The position numbers and the translations under genes are program-made. The notes beneath the pieces were generated by a model. The model worked only from the letters and a program-made list of their open reading frames with translations. It did not search any database and was not told where the DNA came from. Positions 1-8,835 of a stretch of DNA of 33,586 bases are shown piece by piece. Within the stretch, counting starts at the first letter, position 1. Every line of letters begins with the position of its first letter. Source of the stretch: Candidatus Obscuribacter sp. (lineage in GTDB: Bacteria; Cyanobacteriota; Vampirovibrionia; Obscuribacterales; Obscuribacteraceae); NCBI GenBank assembly GCA_021772095.1, contig JADYXR010000186.1, positions 1 through 33,586 on the forward strand. The letters are read 5' to 3'.

Positions 1-37
1 GTGCACCGCGAGGAATAGAAATGTGTGGACCTCATCT

Positions 38-616
38 CTAATCCTCCGCGGACATCGCTAAAGCCCGATTCAAAAGATCAGTAACGTCGAGTGATTCTGC
101 AGCTTTACGCATGTATTCGATGTCTAAGGCGGAGAGCTTTGTCTTCATGATGCCGAGGACATCACTCCACTGTCGCTCTGAAACTTCTCCTGCCATGCGA
201 TACCACTCGAGTTTGGCAACGATATTATCTTCTGCCGTTAACACATAGACTTGTCGTGGAGAATCGGAAGAAAGCGTTTTTAGAACTCGTCGTGAAAGTT
301 GGGCGCGATCGAACGAGCGATCTTTCGCAAAGAAAATATCCACCTTGAACATTGTGTCGTAGTGCAACAGATTGAAACTTCCATGATGTTTTAAGGCGCC
401 TTTTATCGCTTCACGGTCCACATAGAATTCCTGCTCCAGCGCACAAACGAAAGGTTCAATATTCTCAGGGTTGAAATTTACAATTATGTCGATATCATTT
501 GTGAATCGTGGAATGCCGTGGACTAAAGTGGCCACCGAACCGCCGATTACATATTGAACATCCAACAATTCAAGGACTGATATCACCCGCAGTGGCGCAA
601 CTAACCAGTCACTCAT
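38..616 (-). CDS. MNT/AbiEii-type nucleotidyltransferase-fold protein
   Basis: This 192-aa protein has the nucleotidyltransferase core near its N-terminus: a GGS motif (about residues 26-28), then R37-F-T-N-D-I-D-I, the usual form of the metal-binding acidic pair. A third acidic strand, KVDIFF, follows near residue 92. Members of this superfamily transfer nucleotides to proteins, RNA or small molecules and often act as toxins in two-gene modules. The ATG start lies 3 nt after the stop of the 109-aa gene, so the two are probably co-translated. The length fits the small stand-alone class, with no fused domain. Fold assignment is fairly secure. The substrate, and whether it is a toxin, are not shown by the sequence. 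Confidence 0.8.
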   Translation of the reverse strand: MSDWLVAPLRVISVLELLDVQYVIGGSVATLVHGIPRFTNDIDIIVNFNPENIEPFVCALEQEFYVDREAIKGALKHHGSFNLLHYDTMFKVDIFFAKDRSFDRAQLSRRVLKTLSSDSPRQVYVLTAEDNIVAKLEWYRMAGEVSERQWSDVLGIMKTKLSALDIEYMRKAAESLDVTDLLNRALAMSAED

Positions 617-619
617 AGC

Positions 620-949
620 CTATTTCCCTTTGTCATGCTGAAACAAAGGACCGTAGGCTTTTGCTGCTAACTCTGGTCCGAGAATTCTGTCAGCCATTAG
701 TCTCCGGATTTCATCTGCTGATGCATCGGGATGCAGACTTTCTAAATCGCTTCGGACAAACAAAAGCATTGCCTTCCACATTTCGCCAGCCATATCTAAC
801 TTGCGTGAGGCTGGTGCTTCGCGAAAGAATTCAAACTGGATTTTTTCAATAGACGGAGAAGTGTCGGCGTGCATGGAGCGCCAACTTGGTAGATGACCTA
901 ATCCTTTTACTTCTTGGGAATGAGATTCGTCCACAATTGTTTTAATCAC
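620..949 (-). CDS. Small helical partner protein upstream of the nucleotidyltransferase
   Basis: This 109-aa protein starts with GTG; an ATG 2 nt upstream is out of frame. The core (about residues 33-100) has the pattern FFREAPASRKLDMAGEMWKA, then HPDASADEIRRLMADRILG and a terminal YGP. From memory, proteins of this kind commonly sit immediately before a nucleotidyltransferase gene. It is predicted all-helical, soluble and without a signal peptide. By position it could be the antitoxin, an inhibitor or a complex subunit of the downstream enzyme. Existence is well supported by the 3-nt spacing and shared promoter; the function is inference. Confidence 0.7.
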   Translation of the reverse strand: MIKTIVDESHSQEVKGLGHLPSWRSMHADTSPSIEKIQFEFFREAPASRKLDMAGEMWKAMLLFVRSDLESLHPDASADEIRRLMADRILGPELAAKAYGPLFQHDKGK

Positions 950-991
950 ATCGTCAGAACAGTGATCTGCTGCAGCTCCAGGTTGTCGAAT

Positions 992-1003
992 CGGTCATGA
1001 CCG
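992..1003. promoter_or_regulatory. 12-bp perfect palindrome in the 5' UTR of the NTase unit
   Basis: CGGTCATGACCG reads identically on both strands. It lies between the extended -10 element and the first start codon of the two-gene unit, about 43 nt upstream of that start. The position suits an operator, possibly for autoregulation by the upstream protein. No binding evidence exists in the sequence beyond symmetry and position. Confidence 0.4.
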
Positions 1004-1021
1004 GTTTGTGCGACGACGCAG

Positions 1022-1030
1022 ATTATAACA
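1022..1030 (-). promoter_or_regulatory. Extended -10 promoter of the small protein/NTase unit
   Basis: On the minus strand the site reads TGTTATAAT, an exact TGnTATAAT extended -10 box. No good -35 hexamer stands 17 nt upstream, which fits extended -10 promoters. Initiation would fall near 1015, giving a leader of roughly 66 nt that contains the 992-1003 palindrome. The 205-bp gap 950-1154 holds no gene. Confidence 0.5.
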
Positions 1031-1154
1031 GAGTCTCAACTTAATCCAGCTAAGATCCGAGTTGGCGAGGCTTCCAGCAAATTGTCCTTGATAGGATCAA
1101 ACATCTTAGAATCGCCGAGCTTATCCGACACGCGAGCTACAAAATTCGAGGGCG

Positions 1155-2336
1155 CTAACCCCTGATTATTCGGCCAATGGTTTCGGCCAGACGTTCGGGA
1201 GTGCAGACCAGTATGTCCATGCCGGCTTTTCTGAGCTTCTTCGCCGTCGCCTTGTTGTACTCCGGACGAGCGTCAAATCCCAACGCACCTAACCCGACCA
1301 TGCGGATTCCCGAATCGAACATCATCCGCACCTGGTCGACCAATTCACTCTCGGGTCGCCCCTCGTAGAAATCGCTTATCGTCACGACTATGGTCCGACC
1401 GGGTTCTCTCACCAATTGATTAGCGTACTGCAGCGATTGCGTGATGTCCGTGCCGCCGCCGAGGTTGATCGACAAAAGAACATCAACCGGCTCACCCACC
1501 TTGTTAGATAAATCGACTATTTGAGTATCAAACAAAATCAATGACGTTCGAACTGACGGCATGCCGTGAAAAATCGACGCCATCACAGCTGAGAAGATCG
1601 CGGAATCCAGCATGGAACCAGACTGATCGACGTTGACGATTATGTGCCAGGGCTTTTGTTTTCTTTCTGATGCGAAAAAATACAACCTCTCGACGTGAAG
1701 TTTGCTCGTCTCGTTGTCGTAGTTTTTTAAGTTGCGTTTGACCGTAGTCTTCAAATCGAGATTGCGATAAACGCGTCGAGGTGAGTGGCGATCGCGGCGC
1801 AGCGCCCCAGTTATCGCGGCTTCTACTTGAATTTTCATTTTGTCTTTTAACTGATCGATTACTTTTTGAATTATTTTTCTAGCAAGCACTCTGGCTTTTG
1901 GATTGAGAAGATCTTTGTGAATCAGAAGAGTTTTTACGAGTTCTTTATTCGGTTCGATTTTTTCGAGTAACTCAGGTTTTTCGAGAAGCTCTGATAGTCC
2001 GCGTCTTCGAACGAGTTCCTTCTGCATTACCTCTTTGACTTCATGTGGAAATAATTCCGAAACCGAATCAACCCACAATGGCACCGTCATCTGTGATGCA
2101 CCGGGCCCGCCCTCCCTGTCCTTCGCGGGAGCTGACATACTTTGACCATTTGGATCTGTTCCTTCCTCGAACAGAAAACCGACTAATTCTTCAATCCGCT
2201 GTAGTTCATCCAAACCGCTGCCGGAGCCTGAATCCCCAGAGCCCGATTGAAGTGAGATGCCATGCTTCTCCGCGTCTTTGCCGAGAACCAGGCGCCAACG
2301 CGAGAGCATTTCGAGATCGTCGGACGGTGTGGTCAT
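1155..2336 (-). CDS. VWA domain protein (CoxE-like) of a MoxR/DUF5682 cluster
   Basis: This 393-aa protein has a C-terminal von Willebrand A domain (about residues 228-390). A complete MIDAS is visible: DQSGS at 237-241, the GGGTD threonine at 296 and the SDF aspartate at 322. The N-terminal 90 residues are acidic and serine/glycine rich, and the middle (about 95-200) is helical and charged. VWA proteins next to MoxR ATPases act as metal-dependent substrate or cofactor adaptors, as in CoxD/CoxE and RavA/ViaA. No signal peptide or membrane segment is seen, so it is cytosolic. The ATG has GGAG 5 nt upstream. It belongs with 4932-10334 although the phytochrome gene separates it. Confidence 0.88.
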   Translation of the reverse strand: MTTPSDDLEMLSRWRLVLGKDAEKHGISLQSGSGDSGSGSGLDELQRIEELVGFLFEEGTDPNGQSMSAPAKDREGGPGASQMTVPLWVDSVSELFPHEVKEVMQKELVRRRGLSELLEKPELLEKIEPNKELVKTLLIHKDLLNPKARVLARKIIQKVIDQLKDKMKIQVEAAITGALRRDRHSPRRVYRNLDLKTTVKRNLKNYDNETSKLHVERLYFFASERKQKPWHIIVNVDQSGSMLDSAIFSAVMASIFHGMPSVRTSLILFDTQIVDLSNKVGEPVDVLLSINLGGGTDITQSLQYANQLVREPGRTIVVTISDFYEGRPESELVDQVRMMFDSGIRMVGLGALGFDARPEYNKATAKKLRKAGMDILVCTPERLAETIGRIIRG

Positions 2337-2643
2337 CGCCTCTCCATCTCACGGTTCATTCACTCTTGCTCGCACTTACCGAGTTCTTGCCGCTTCAACG
2401 CATCGAGAACCCAACCAAAAATCGGCACGCACTTCAGGCGGGGATCGCCACATCAATCATTTGCCGTTTGCTTGCTTATTACTTTCACCAGTCATTCTGA
2501 CAAAACACGTAATATTATAGAGCAATGCTAGAGAACTTCGCCGAGAGCTTTTGGTGCTAAGCAGTTATAGGCAGGGAAAGAATGATTCTGGAACTGCTCC
2601 AGGAAACCAGCAGCAATAACTTTGCGTATTTAATTGAGAACAA
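2337..2643. other. Divergent intergenic region (VWA / phytochrome)
   Basis: This 307-bp region separates divergently transcribed genes, so it must carry promoters for both unless one is transcribed from outside. An AT-rich stretch near 2508-2522 contains TATTAT, but I could not pair it with a convincing -35 box. No gene, repeat or clear hairpin was found; short ORFs here extend antisense out of the VWA gene. Confidence 0.5.
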
Positions 2644-4935
2644 ATGAATCCATCTAAAACCGTACATGGTCAGTCACAATTGTCGTGTGCAGAGGAAAAA
2701 ATTCATATCCCTGGCGCGATTCAACCTCACGGCGTCCTGATTGCAGTCAGTGAGCAAACTCTGACGATTGTTCAAGCCAGCCAATCGGCATTCACCATAT
2801 TCGGTATCACACACCAAGATCTGATCGGCCAGCCAATCAAATCCCTTATCGGAATCGAAAATCAAACTGAGCTTGCGCGGCAGATTGCAGTCGATACAAT
2901 TCACTCAGATCCATTGCGCCTGGCTGTCGATTGCAAAACCGGCAAAGCCGAGTTCTGGGCAGTGACTCATCGCTCGGATGGACTTCTGATTATCGAATTT
3001 GAAGAGACCACAAGTCTTCAGCCCGAACAATCGCTTGATTTTTTTCGAACAAGCAACCAGGCAATGACCCAACTACTGGCGTGCACCAGCAGACAACAGC
3101 TACTTGAATCGGCTGCAGAGTTTGTGCGAACACTGACCGGTTTCGACCGAATTATGATCTACTTGTTTGACCCGGATTGGAATGGAACTGTACTGGCCGA
3201 ATGCAAAGCAGTCGAAGCGAAAAGCTTTCTCGGTTTGAAGTTTCCTGCCAGCGACATTCCGGCGCAAGCACGAGAACTTTACAAGCGTAATCGTTTGCGC
3301 TTACTGGTAAATGTTGATGCCGTGCCATCACCTCTATATCCTTCGAATAACCCGCTCACTTCGGAGTCTCTAGACCTGAGCGATTCGATTTTACGGGCCA
3401 TGTCTCCAGTACATATAGAGTATTTGAAAAACATGGACGTGGCAGCCTCAATGTCGCTGTCGCTAATCAGCAACGGCGAGTTGCGAGGACTGATCGCATG
3501 CCATCACGCCAGTCCAAAACATGTAGATTATCGCATCAGACAGGCGTGCGACTTTCTTTCCCGACTGGTCTCTTTGCAAATCGATGCTATAGAAGAACGC
3601 GAGACGTTCAAGCGGTTAGAACATTTCAAAGAAGCCTGTAAAGATTTGCTTTTGCATATTTCCGGACAAGACGATTTACCATCGGCAATCGCTCAGTCTC
3701 CCACTCTGTTACAAATAACTGGAGCTAGAGGTGCTGCAGTGGTCTGGGAGGAGCGCTGTTTTCTGGTAGGGAAAACCCCGGATCAGCGGCAAGTCTTCGA
3801 GCTCGTTGCCGACCTGTCTGATACCAGCTTGCCTGTATTCGTCAGTGACTCGACATCAAAACACTTACCGTCGGCCACGTCCATCGCAGGTGCTGCTAGC
3901 GGATTGCTGGCGATTCGCTTAGCTATAAACGGATGGTTGTTATGGTTCCGCCCGGAACAACTGGAAGAAGTGAGTTGGGCCGGCAAGCAGGAGGAACTCG
4001 ATCACGGGGACGCCGGTAATCATTTGCACCCGCGCAAATCGTTTGAGCTCTGGAAAGAGAGAGTTAGCGGCAAGTCTCTTCCCTGGCTCAGTTGCGAAGT
4101 CCAAAGTGCTCTCGATTTACGAACAGAACTTTTGGATATAACTCTTGCGATACTGGAAAAAGCGCGTGCTCTTGATTTAGAACGACAGGTCAAAGAACTG
4201 GATTCACTTTCAAAGGAATTGCTAGTGGCGCGCGATCAGGCTCGGGAAGCCTCGCAGCGTAAATCGGAAATGGTATCAGTCGTGAGTCATGACTTGCGAG
4301 CGCCGTTGACTTCAATTAAAGGGGCGCTCTCCCTTCTCAACGGCGGTTTCTGTGTGATTGACCCCAAGGGCGCAGAGCTTGTAGCAGTGGCTTACAACGG
4401 CTGTGGCTATATTTTGAACTTGATTAACGATCTGTTGAATTTAGAGACCATCGAATCTGGTGCCGTCGTTCTCAAAAAAATCGAACTGCCTGTTAGCAAA
4501 CTGTTCGACGACGCCTTTCAACTAGTCCGTTCATCTGCCGAATCGCAGGGCATTGAGCTGGTAGCAGAGGCTGAATCAGTGACAGTTCTGGCAGACAAAG
4601 AGCGATTGCTTCAAGTTCTCGTTAATCTGATTTCTAATGCCATCAAGTTCTCTCCGGCACAATCCCGAATAATTGTGTCCGCGCAATCAAACAAAGGAAT
4701 CACCACAATCAAAGTCACCGATAAGGGCCGCGGCGTACCGCTGGAGTTCAGACAGTCGATCTTTCAAAGGTTTAAACAGGTCGAAGCCGCCGACCGCACC
4801 CAAAAGGGAGGAACCGGTCTAGGATTGGCGATCTGCAAAACCATTATAGAAGCACATGGTGGTGCCATCGGCGTCGAAAGCGAAATGGACAAGGGCAGTA
4901 CGTTTTGGTTCTCTTTACCGTCCACGAATTTCTAA
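2644..4935 (+). CDS. Bacteriophytochrome sensor histidine kinase (PAS-GAF-PHY-HisKA-HATPase)
   Basis: This 763-aa protein has the size and order of a canonical BphP. The N-terminal PAS carries IHIPGAIQPHG (20-30) preceded by Cys15, the position of the biliverdin-binding cysteine. The GAF domain has Tyr173, PASDIPAQAR (201-210, Asp204), His257 in HIEYLKNM and the CHH pair 286-288, matching DrBphP Tyr176, Asp207, His260 and His290. The PHY tongue motif PRKSF is at 463-467. The kinase part has the H-box SHDLRAPL with His549, the N-box NLISNAIKFSP, and the glycine boxes DKGRG and GTGLGLAI. It should bind a bilin, sense red/far-red light and autophosphorylate. No response regulator or heme oxygenase is in the window. 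It ends tail-to-tail with the DUF5682 gene, overlapping by 4 bp. Confidence 0.95.
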   Translation: MNPSKTVHGQSQLSCAEEKIHIPGAIQPHGVLIAVSEQTLTIVQASQSAFTIFGITHQDLIGQPIKSLIGIENQTELARQIAVDTIHSDPLRLAVDCKTGKAEFWAVTHRSDGLLIIEFEETTSLQPEQSLDFFRTSNQAMTQLLACTSRQQLLESAAEFVRTLTGFDRIMIYLFDPDWNGTVLAECKAVEAKSFLGLKFPASDIPAQARELYKRNRLRLLVNVDAVPSPLYPSNNPLTSESLDLSDSILRAMSPVHIEYLKNMDVAASMSLSLISNGELRGLIACHHASPKHVDYRIRQACDFLSRLVSLQIDAIEERETFKRLEHFKEACKDLLLHISGQDDLPSAIAQSPTLLQITGARGAAVVWEERCFLVGKTPDQRQVFELVADLSDTSLPVFVSDSTSKHLPSATSIAGAASGLLAIRLAINGWLLWFRPEQLEEVSWAGKQEELDHGDAGNHLHPRKSFELWKERVSGKSLPWLSCEVQSALDLRTELLDITLAILEKARALDLERQVKELDSLSKELLVARDQAREASQRKSEMVSVVSHDLRAPLTSIKGALSLLNGGFCVIDPKGAELVAVAYNGCGYILNLINDLLNLETIESGAVVLKKIELPVSKLFDDAFQLVRSSAESQGIELVAEAESVTVLADKERLLQVLVNLISNAIKFSPAQSRIIVSAQSNKGITTIKVTDKGRGVPLEFRQSIFQRFKQVEAADRTQKGGTGLGLAICKTIIEAHGGAIGVESEMDKGSTFWFSLPSTNF

Positions 4936-7583
4936 AGATTCCAATCCTTCATGATGTCGGCCACTTGCTTATCAATTCTAGCTACGGTCACAGCAGCAGA
5001 AGTGGAGATATTCAATTCGGCAATTGAGCCCCCCTCTTCCAATCCGTACATTTGAGCGACTCTGGTGGCAAGCGAATCACGATGAGAGATGTGCATGCGT
5101 TCGAAAGCGGCGCGCATCTTCGGCAGCATGACTAAAAACGGATTCCATTGGCAAGCGCGAAGAAGCTCGTCGATAGCCGCGATTAATGACTGAGCTCCCA
5201 GGATAATCGACGTGCGCGAAACAGCCATAACGCCATCAAGGAAATCTCCGGCAGTCACCATGACGTCAGGCGGCGCTTTGGCGAGTGCACTAACTTCGTT
5301 GGCAAGTTCAACCGGATCGATATCTCGCAACTCGGACAAAACGCCCAGGAATGCGCCTTTCAAGAATGGAACTGTTGTAGCAGCTGCGGCACCCCGAACG
5401 TGTTCTGTAAAAAGATTTCGATCTAAACTTTGTTTGTCTCCCTGCTGAGCCACTTCAGCCAGCGCCACCAAAGCTGCCACCACTTCTTCCTGGTCGCTTT
5501 CCGGAACCGCGACCACATCCAGTATGGCGAAACAGCTTCTGTCATAGCATCTGACGATCAGTTCATCGAGAACTCCATGCCTGCTGTTGCGATAAACGAA
5601 ATATCTATCGATTACCATCAGGGCAGTCAATGCCTGAGCAAGGGAAACAAATCGAACATCGTTATCGATTGATTGGCTCAGCAGTTCCTCTGTAGCTTTT
5701 ACCAGGTCCGGCAGATCCATATCGATCGCTCTAAGCAGATGCCGACTGGTTTTACCGGCGCTGCGCTCGTCTGCTTTCAACAACTTCCGCAACTTGGACA
5801 CAGCCGCGGACTCAATCGAATCGCCATAAAGATTCAGGTCGATGAGCGCCGCCTCGACTGCCGGACTCCACTTCAGATGCCATTCTTCACGAAAGATCTT
5901 GCCCGTAGAAAAATCACCGGAAGGCGGTCCGGACATCGCACATAAAGGCACTTCCGAAAATCTCAAGCGATGCAGAAAAACGCTGCGCCGCTCGCCAAGC
6001 GGGTCGCGCTTGTCGATATCAAGCTTCAAACGTTTCTCTTTGCCGAGAACTTCATTTAATTCGAGCGCTTCCATATTCTGATAGAAGTCTTTTACTACCG
6101 GTAACTGCCCGAGGTCCGGAGTCACCTTACCAATGCTGGAGCCGATATCGGCAGCATCGATTGCGCGCAATAACGCCAATCCTTCTTCTTTCGGATCGCC
6201 TTTGCAGCAACAAGTGATCAGAGCGTCGTGAAGATCATCGAGCACGGGCATTGCCCGTCCACGCAGTCGGCTCAACATGTCCGTGTGCTGAGACACAGCA
6301 ATGGCATCGGCAGAACTGAGTATTTGTCCCTTCTTTCGAGCCTCGGTCAGAACAGCGACAATATGCTCGACGACAATATCTTCAGGCCGGTTAGCGATCG
6401 ATAAGTCCCATACACGCTGGTAAAATTGCGGCGCTCTGGTTCCTGCCGCGTATCCGGACAGTTCCGAAACCTGAAAATAGGAATAGGGAACGATGGTATT
6501 GTATACGGTGCCTTGCGGAATCGACGGCGGCGATTCTTTATCCTCGGCGTCGTAAAACAAATGGAAGCCACCACATATGACCATGGCTTCAGACGGCTTC
6601 AGTCCGAGCTCTTGCAGATGAGTTGAAATACTCTTCCTCATGAAACGCTCACGATCGATCGTTCCATCTGATACCATCCGACTGCGCCGTGTCGTCGCCC
6701 GAGAAGCGCAACAAAATGCAGCTATCTCCTGACGATACATTTCGGTAGAGTCGAATTTTCGCATCTCGAAAAGACTGTCCCAGGCTTCGTCGAAAGACCG
6801 GTACCCCGCCACACTGGCAAGGCTTTGATAAAATTGACTCTCAATAATTAGATGCTCAGAACCAAACTCGAGATTGCGGTTCTGCTTTCGCGCTTTTTCG
6901 TTATCACTATCGTCGGATGAATTATCGTTGGGCGGCGCAGAATAACTCGGCTCAGGCTCAGTGCCCGACACCGGTGAATCACCAGGCGCGCCGGCTCCAT
7001 CACCGGACGTCGCCTTTGCTCCAACTTCAGATTCATCATCGTCGCGGTTTACGCGACTCCCGTCCTCAGACTCGCGGTCGTCGGATAGTCCGTCGACATG
7101 GGCTTTCTCGGGGACATATGGAGTTATTCTCGCGTAATGCGGGAGGTCGATGAAAAATACTTTTGTTCCACGGTCCGCCGCCATTTGCAAAGCGACAAAC
7201 TCCGGTGAGTATTGCAAAAAGGGATACCATGCCGGAAACACCGGCGGAATATCTTCGGCGGGACTGAGGATACCAGCCAGATTCAGAACGTTGCCATCAT
7301 CGCGGAAAGATGTGTAGATTGCCACCGGCGGCTTCGTTTTTCTGGATGTGAGAAACGGAATCAGATCGTTCGCCTGGCTCGGCCCCTCTATAAAAATGAC
7401 TTTGGGTTTTCGGTCTTGGATCGCCTGCTTGAGGTGCAACGCCACGTTGGGCGAATGATGGCGCACGGGAAACCAGTAGAGTTCATCTTCGAGAATCTGC
7501 TGCACGCGAGCTTTGACGACATCGATATCGAGATTGATGCCGGCTTTTTCGAGTGATTTGTCAGATATTACAGGTGGTGTCAC
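4932..7583 (-). CDS. DUF5682 family protein with TraB/TIKI-like motifs
   Basis: This 883-aa protein opens with the family signature WFPVRHHSP (37-45), then IFIEGP (63-68), FIDLPH (144-149), RERFMRKSI (311-319) and ICGGFH (336-341). Spaced His, Glu, Arg-x3-Met and GGxH elements resemble the TraB/PrgY/TIKI/EreA fold, several members of which are metal-dependent hydrolases; that link is my inference. Residues about 164-236 form an acidic Asp/Ser/Gly/Pro-rich insertion between the IDLPH and RERFM blocks. The C-terminal half is helical and unrecognised. The start is GTG, 70 nt after the MoxR gene, with a weak GGA site. It is probably the effector or scaffold of the MoxR/VWA system. Confidence 0.85.
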   Translation of the reverse strand: MTPPVISDKSLEKAGINLDIDVVKARVQQILEDELYWFPVRHHSPNVALHLKQAIQDRKPKVIFIEGPSQANDLIPFLTSRKTKPPVAIYTSFRDDGNVLNLAGILSPAEDIPPVFPAWYPFLQYSPEFVALQMAADRGTKVFFIDLPHYARITPYVPEKAHVDGLSDDRESEDGSRVNRDDDESEVGAKATSGDGAGAPGDSPVSGTEPEPSYSAPPNDNSSDDSDNEKARKQNRNLEFGSEHLIIESQFYQSLASVAGYRSFDEAWDSLFEMRKFDSTEMYRQEIAAFCCASRATTRRSRMVSDGTIDRERFMRKSISTHLQELGLKPSEAMVICGGFHLFYDAEDKESPPSIPQGTVYNTIVPYSYFQVSELSGYAAGTRAPQFYQRVWDLSIANRPEDIVVEHIVAVLTEARKKGQILSSADAIAVSQHTDMLSRLRGRAMPVLDDLHDALITCCCKGDPKEEGLALLRAIDAADIGSSIGKVTPDLGQLPVVKDFYQNMEALELNEVLGKEKRLKLDIDKRDPLGERRSVFLHRLRFSEVPLCAMSGPPSGDFSTGKIFREEWHLKWSPAVEAALIDLNLYGDSIESAAVSKLRKLLKADERSAGKTSRHLLRAIDMDLPDLVKATEELLSQSIDNDVRFVSLAQALTALMVIDRYFVYRNSRHGVLDELIVRCYDRSCFAILDVVAVPESDQEEVVAALVALAEVAQQGDKQSLDRNLFTEHVRGAAAATTVPFLKGAFLGVLSELRDIDPVELANEVSALAKAPPDVMVTAGDFLDGVMAVSRTSIILGAQSLIAAIDELLRACQWNPFLVMLPKMRAAFERMHISHRDSLATRVAQMYGLEEGGSIAELNISTSAAVTVARIDKQVADIMKDWNL

Positions 7584-7653
7584 TTCAATTTCCGTTAGTT
7601 TCTCGCGCAGTGATGTCGAATTTAATCGTCGAGTCGCACTGAATCGATTGTCC

Positions 7654-8817
7654 TCACTTTATGGAAGCCAGCACGGTGTCGTGAAACTCTCTCCAGTTCT
7701 TATCCTTCTCACCGCGACGCTTGGCGACGAGAACGACATATTCTTTCAGCACCGCCAAATCGTTGATATCTTCTTTGACGATCGAACCGACAAGATTGCG
7801 CGCGATATCGCGGGCGCCGACTTCACCGCCGCCGAAGAAGCGCGCGTAGAGCGCCGCGTCAATCGCCACGCTGATTGCCTCCGCAGTGGAAACAGTGGTT
7901 GAAGGTTTTTTCACACTTACGCCATCATCGGTTTTTCCTTCGCGGATTTCGCGGAACACTGTGGTCAGTAATTCGATGATCGGCGGCGGCAAAGTCACGG
8001 GCATGTCATAGCGCTGAAGCAGTTCGCCGGCGCGTTTCTGCACGATCTCCACCTCCGTCTTATGATCGGTAATCACTGGTATGTGGATGTAATTAAACCT
8101 GCGCTTCAGTGCAGCGGACAATTCATTGACACCCTGATCTCTGGTATTGGCGGTGGCAATAACATTGAATCCTGGTTTTGCCCACACCATGTTCGCGTCC
8201 GGAAGTTCTGGAATGGCAATGCCTTTGTCAGACAGTATGGATACCAGAGAGTCCTGAACATCAGGCAAACAGCGCGTGATTTCTTCGAATCTCAACAGGC
8301 GACCTGTTTTCATTGCCACCATGGTTGGGGAAGGAATCAAATTAGTTGGATTCGGACCTTCAGCAATTACGCGTGCGATGTTCCAGGAATATTTGATGTG
8401 CTCTTCGGTAGTACCGGCGGTGCCCTGGACCGTGAGATTCGAGGTGCCGGAAATCGCGGCCGCGAGGTGTTCCGACAACCAACTCTTACCGGTCCCAGGC
8501 TCTCCGACCAGCAGGAGCGCTCGCTCCGACGCTAAAGTTACGATCGCACGTTCGACGATCGTATCATCACCGTAAAACTTTTTTGAGATTGGAACGTCAA
8601 GAGTTTTACCGTCGATTTTTGCTTTTAACGTTTTGCCGCCCAGAACAAACGCCAGCACCGCCCGCGGTGACATATGCCAGTGCTTTGGGGCTGGATCAGA
8701 GTCGTTTTGCTTCAAAGCCTCGATTTCATTCCGGTACAGAATCTCGGACGGTTGCCTCAAGACCTCATCATCAGCACCTTCGACAGGTTGCGATTTTTCG
8801 TCCTTTTTAGCAGCCAT
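7654..8817 (-). CDS. MoxR-type AAA+ ATPase
   Basis: This 387-aa ATPase has Walker A GEPGTGKS (about 105-112), Walker B LLRFEE (about 174-179) and sensor 1 ATANTRDQG (about 221-229). MoxR ATPases form hexamers that remodel protein complexes together with VWA proteins, here presumably the gene at 1155-2336. The start chosen is the ATG at 8815-8817, with GGAGG about 8 nt upstream. A TTG one codon earlier is also open but too close to that site. The first 85 residues are a non-AAA extension containing a small beta-rich segment. It is cytosolic, with neighbours 18 nt (upstream) and 70 nt (downstream) away. Confidence 0.93.
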   Translation of the reverse strand: MAAKKDEKSQPVEGADDEVLRQPSEILYRNEIEALKQNDSDPAPKHWHMSPRAVLAFVLGGKTLKAKIDGKTLDVPISKKFYGDDTIVERAIVTLASERALLLVGEPGTGKSWLSEHLAAAISGTSNLTVQGTAGTTEEHIKYSWNIARVIAEGPNPTNLIPSPTMVAMKTGRLLRFEEITRCLPDVQDSLVSILSDKGIAIPELPDANMVWAKPGFNVIATANTRDQGVNELSAALKRRFNYIHIPVITDHKTEVEIVQKRAGELLQRYDMPVTLPPPIIELLTTVFREIREGKTDDGVSVKKPSTTVSTAEAISVAIDAALYARFFGGGEVGARDIARNLVGSIVKEDINDLAVLKEYVVLVAKRRGEKDKNWREFHDTVLASIK

Positions 8818-8835
8818 CAAATTCTCCTCCTGTGT

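Noticed and set aside
1..37. Partial gene at the left edge
   Set aside because: Only 37 bases are available and no supported frame or signal can be read from them.
2045..2531. Three plus-strand ORFs near the VWA start
   Set aside because: They begin antisense within the VWA gene and run into the divergent intergenic region without recognisable content.
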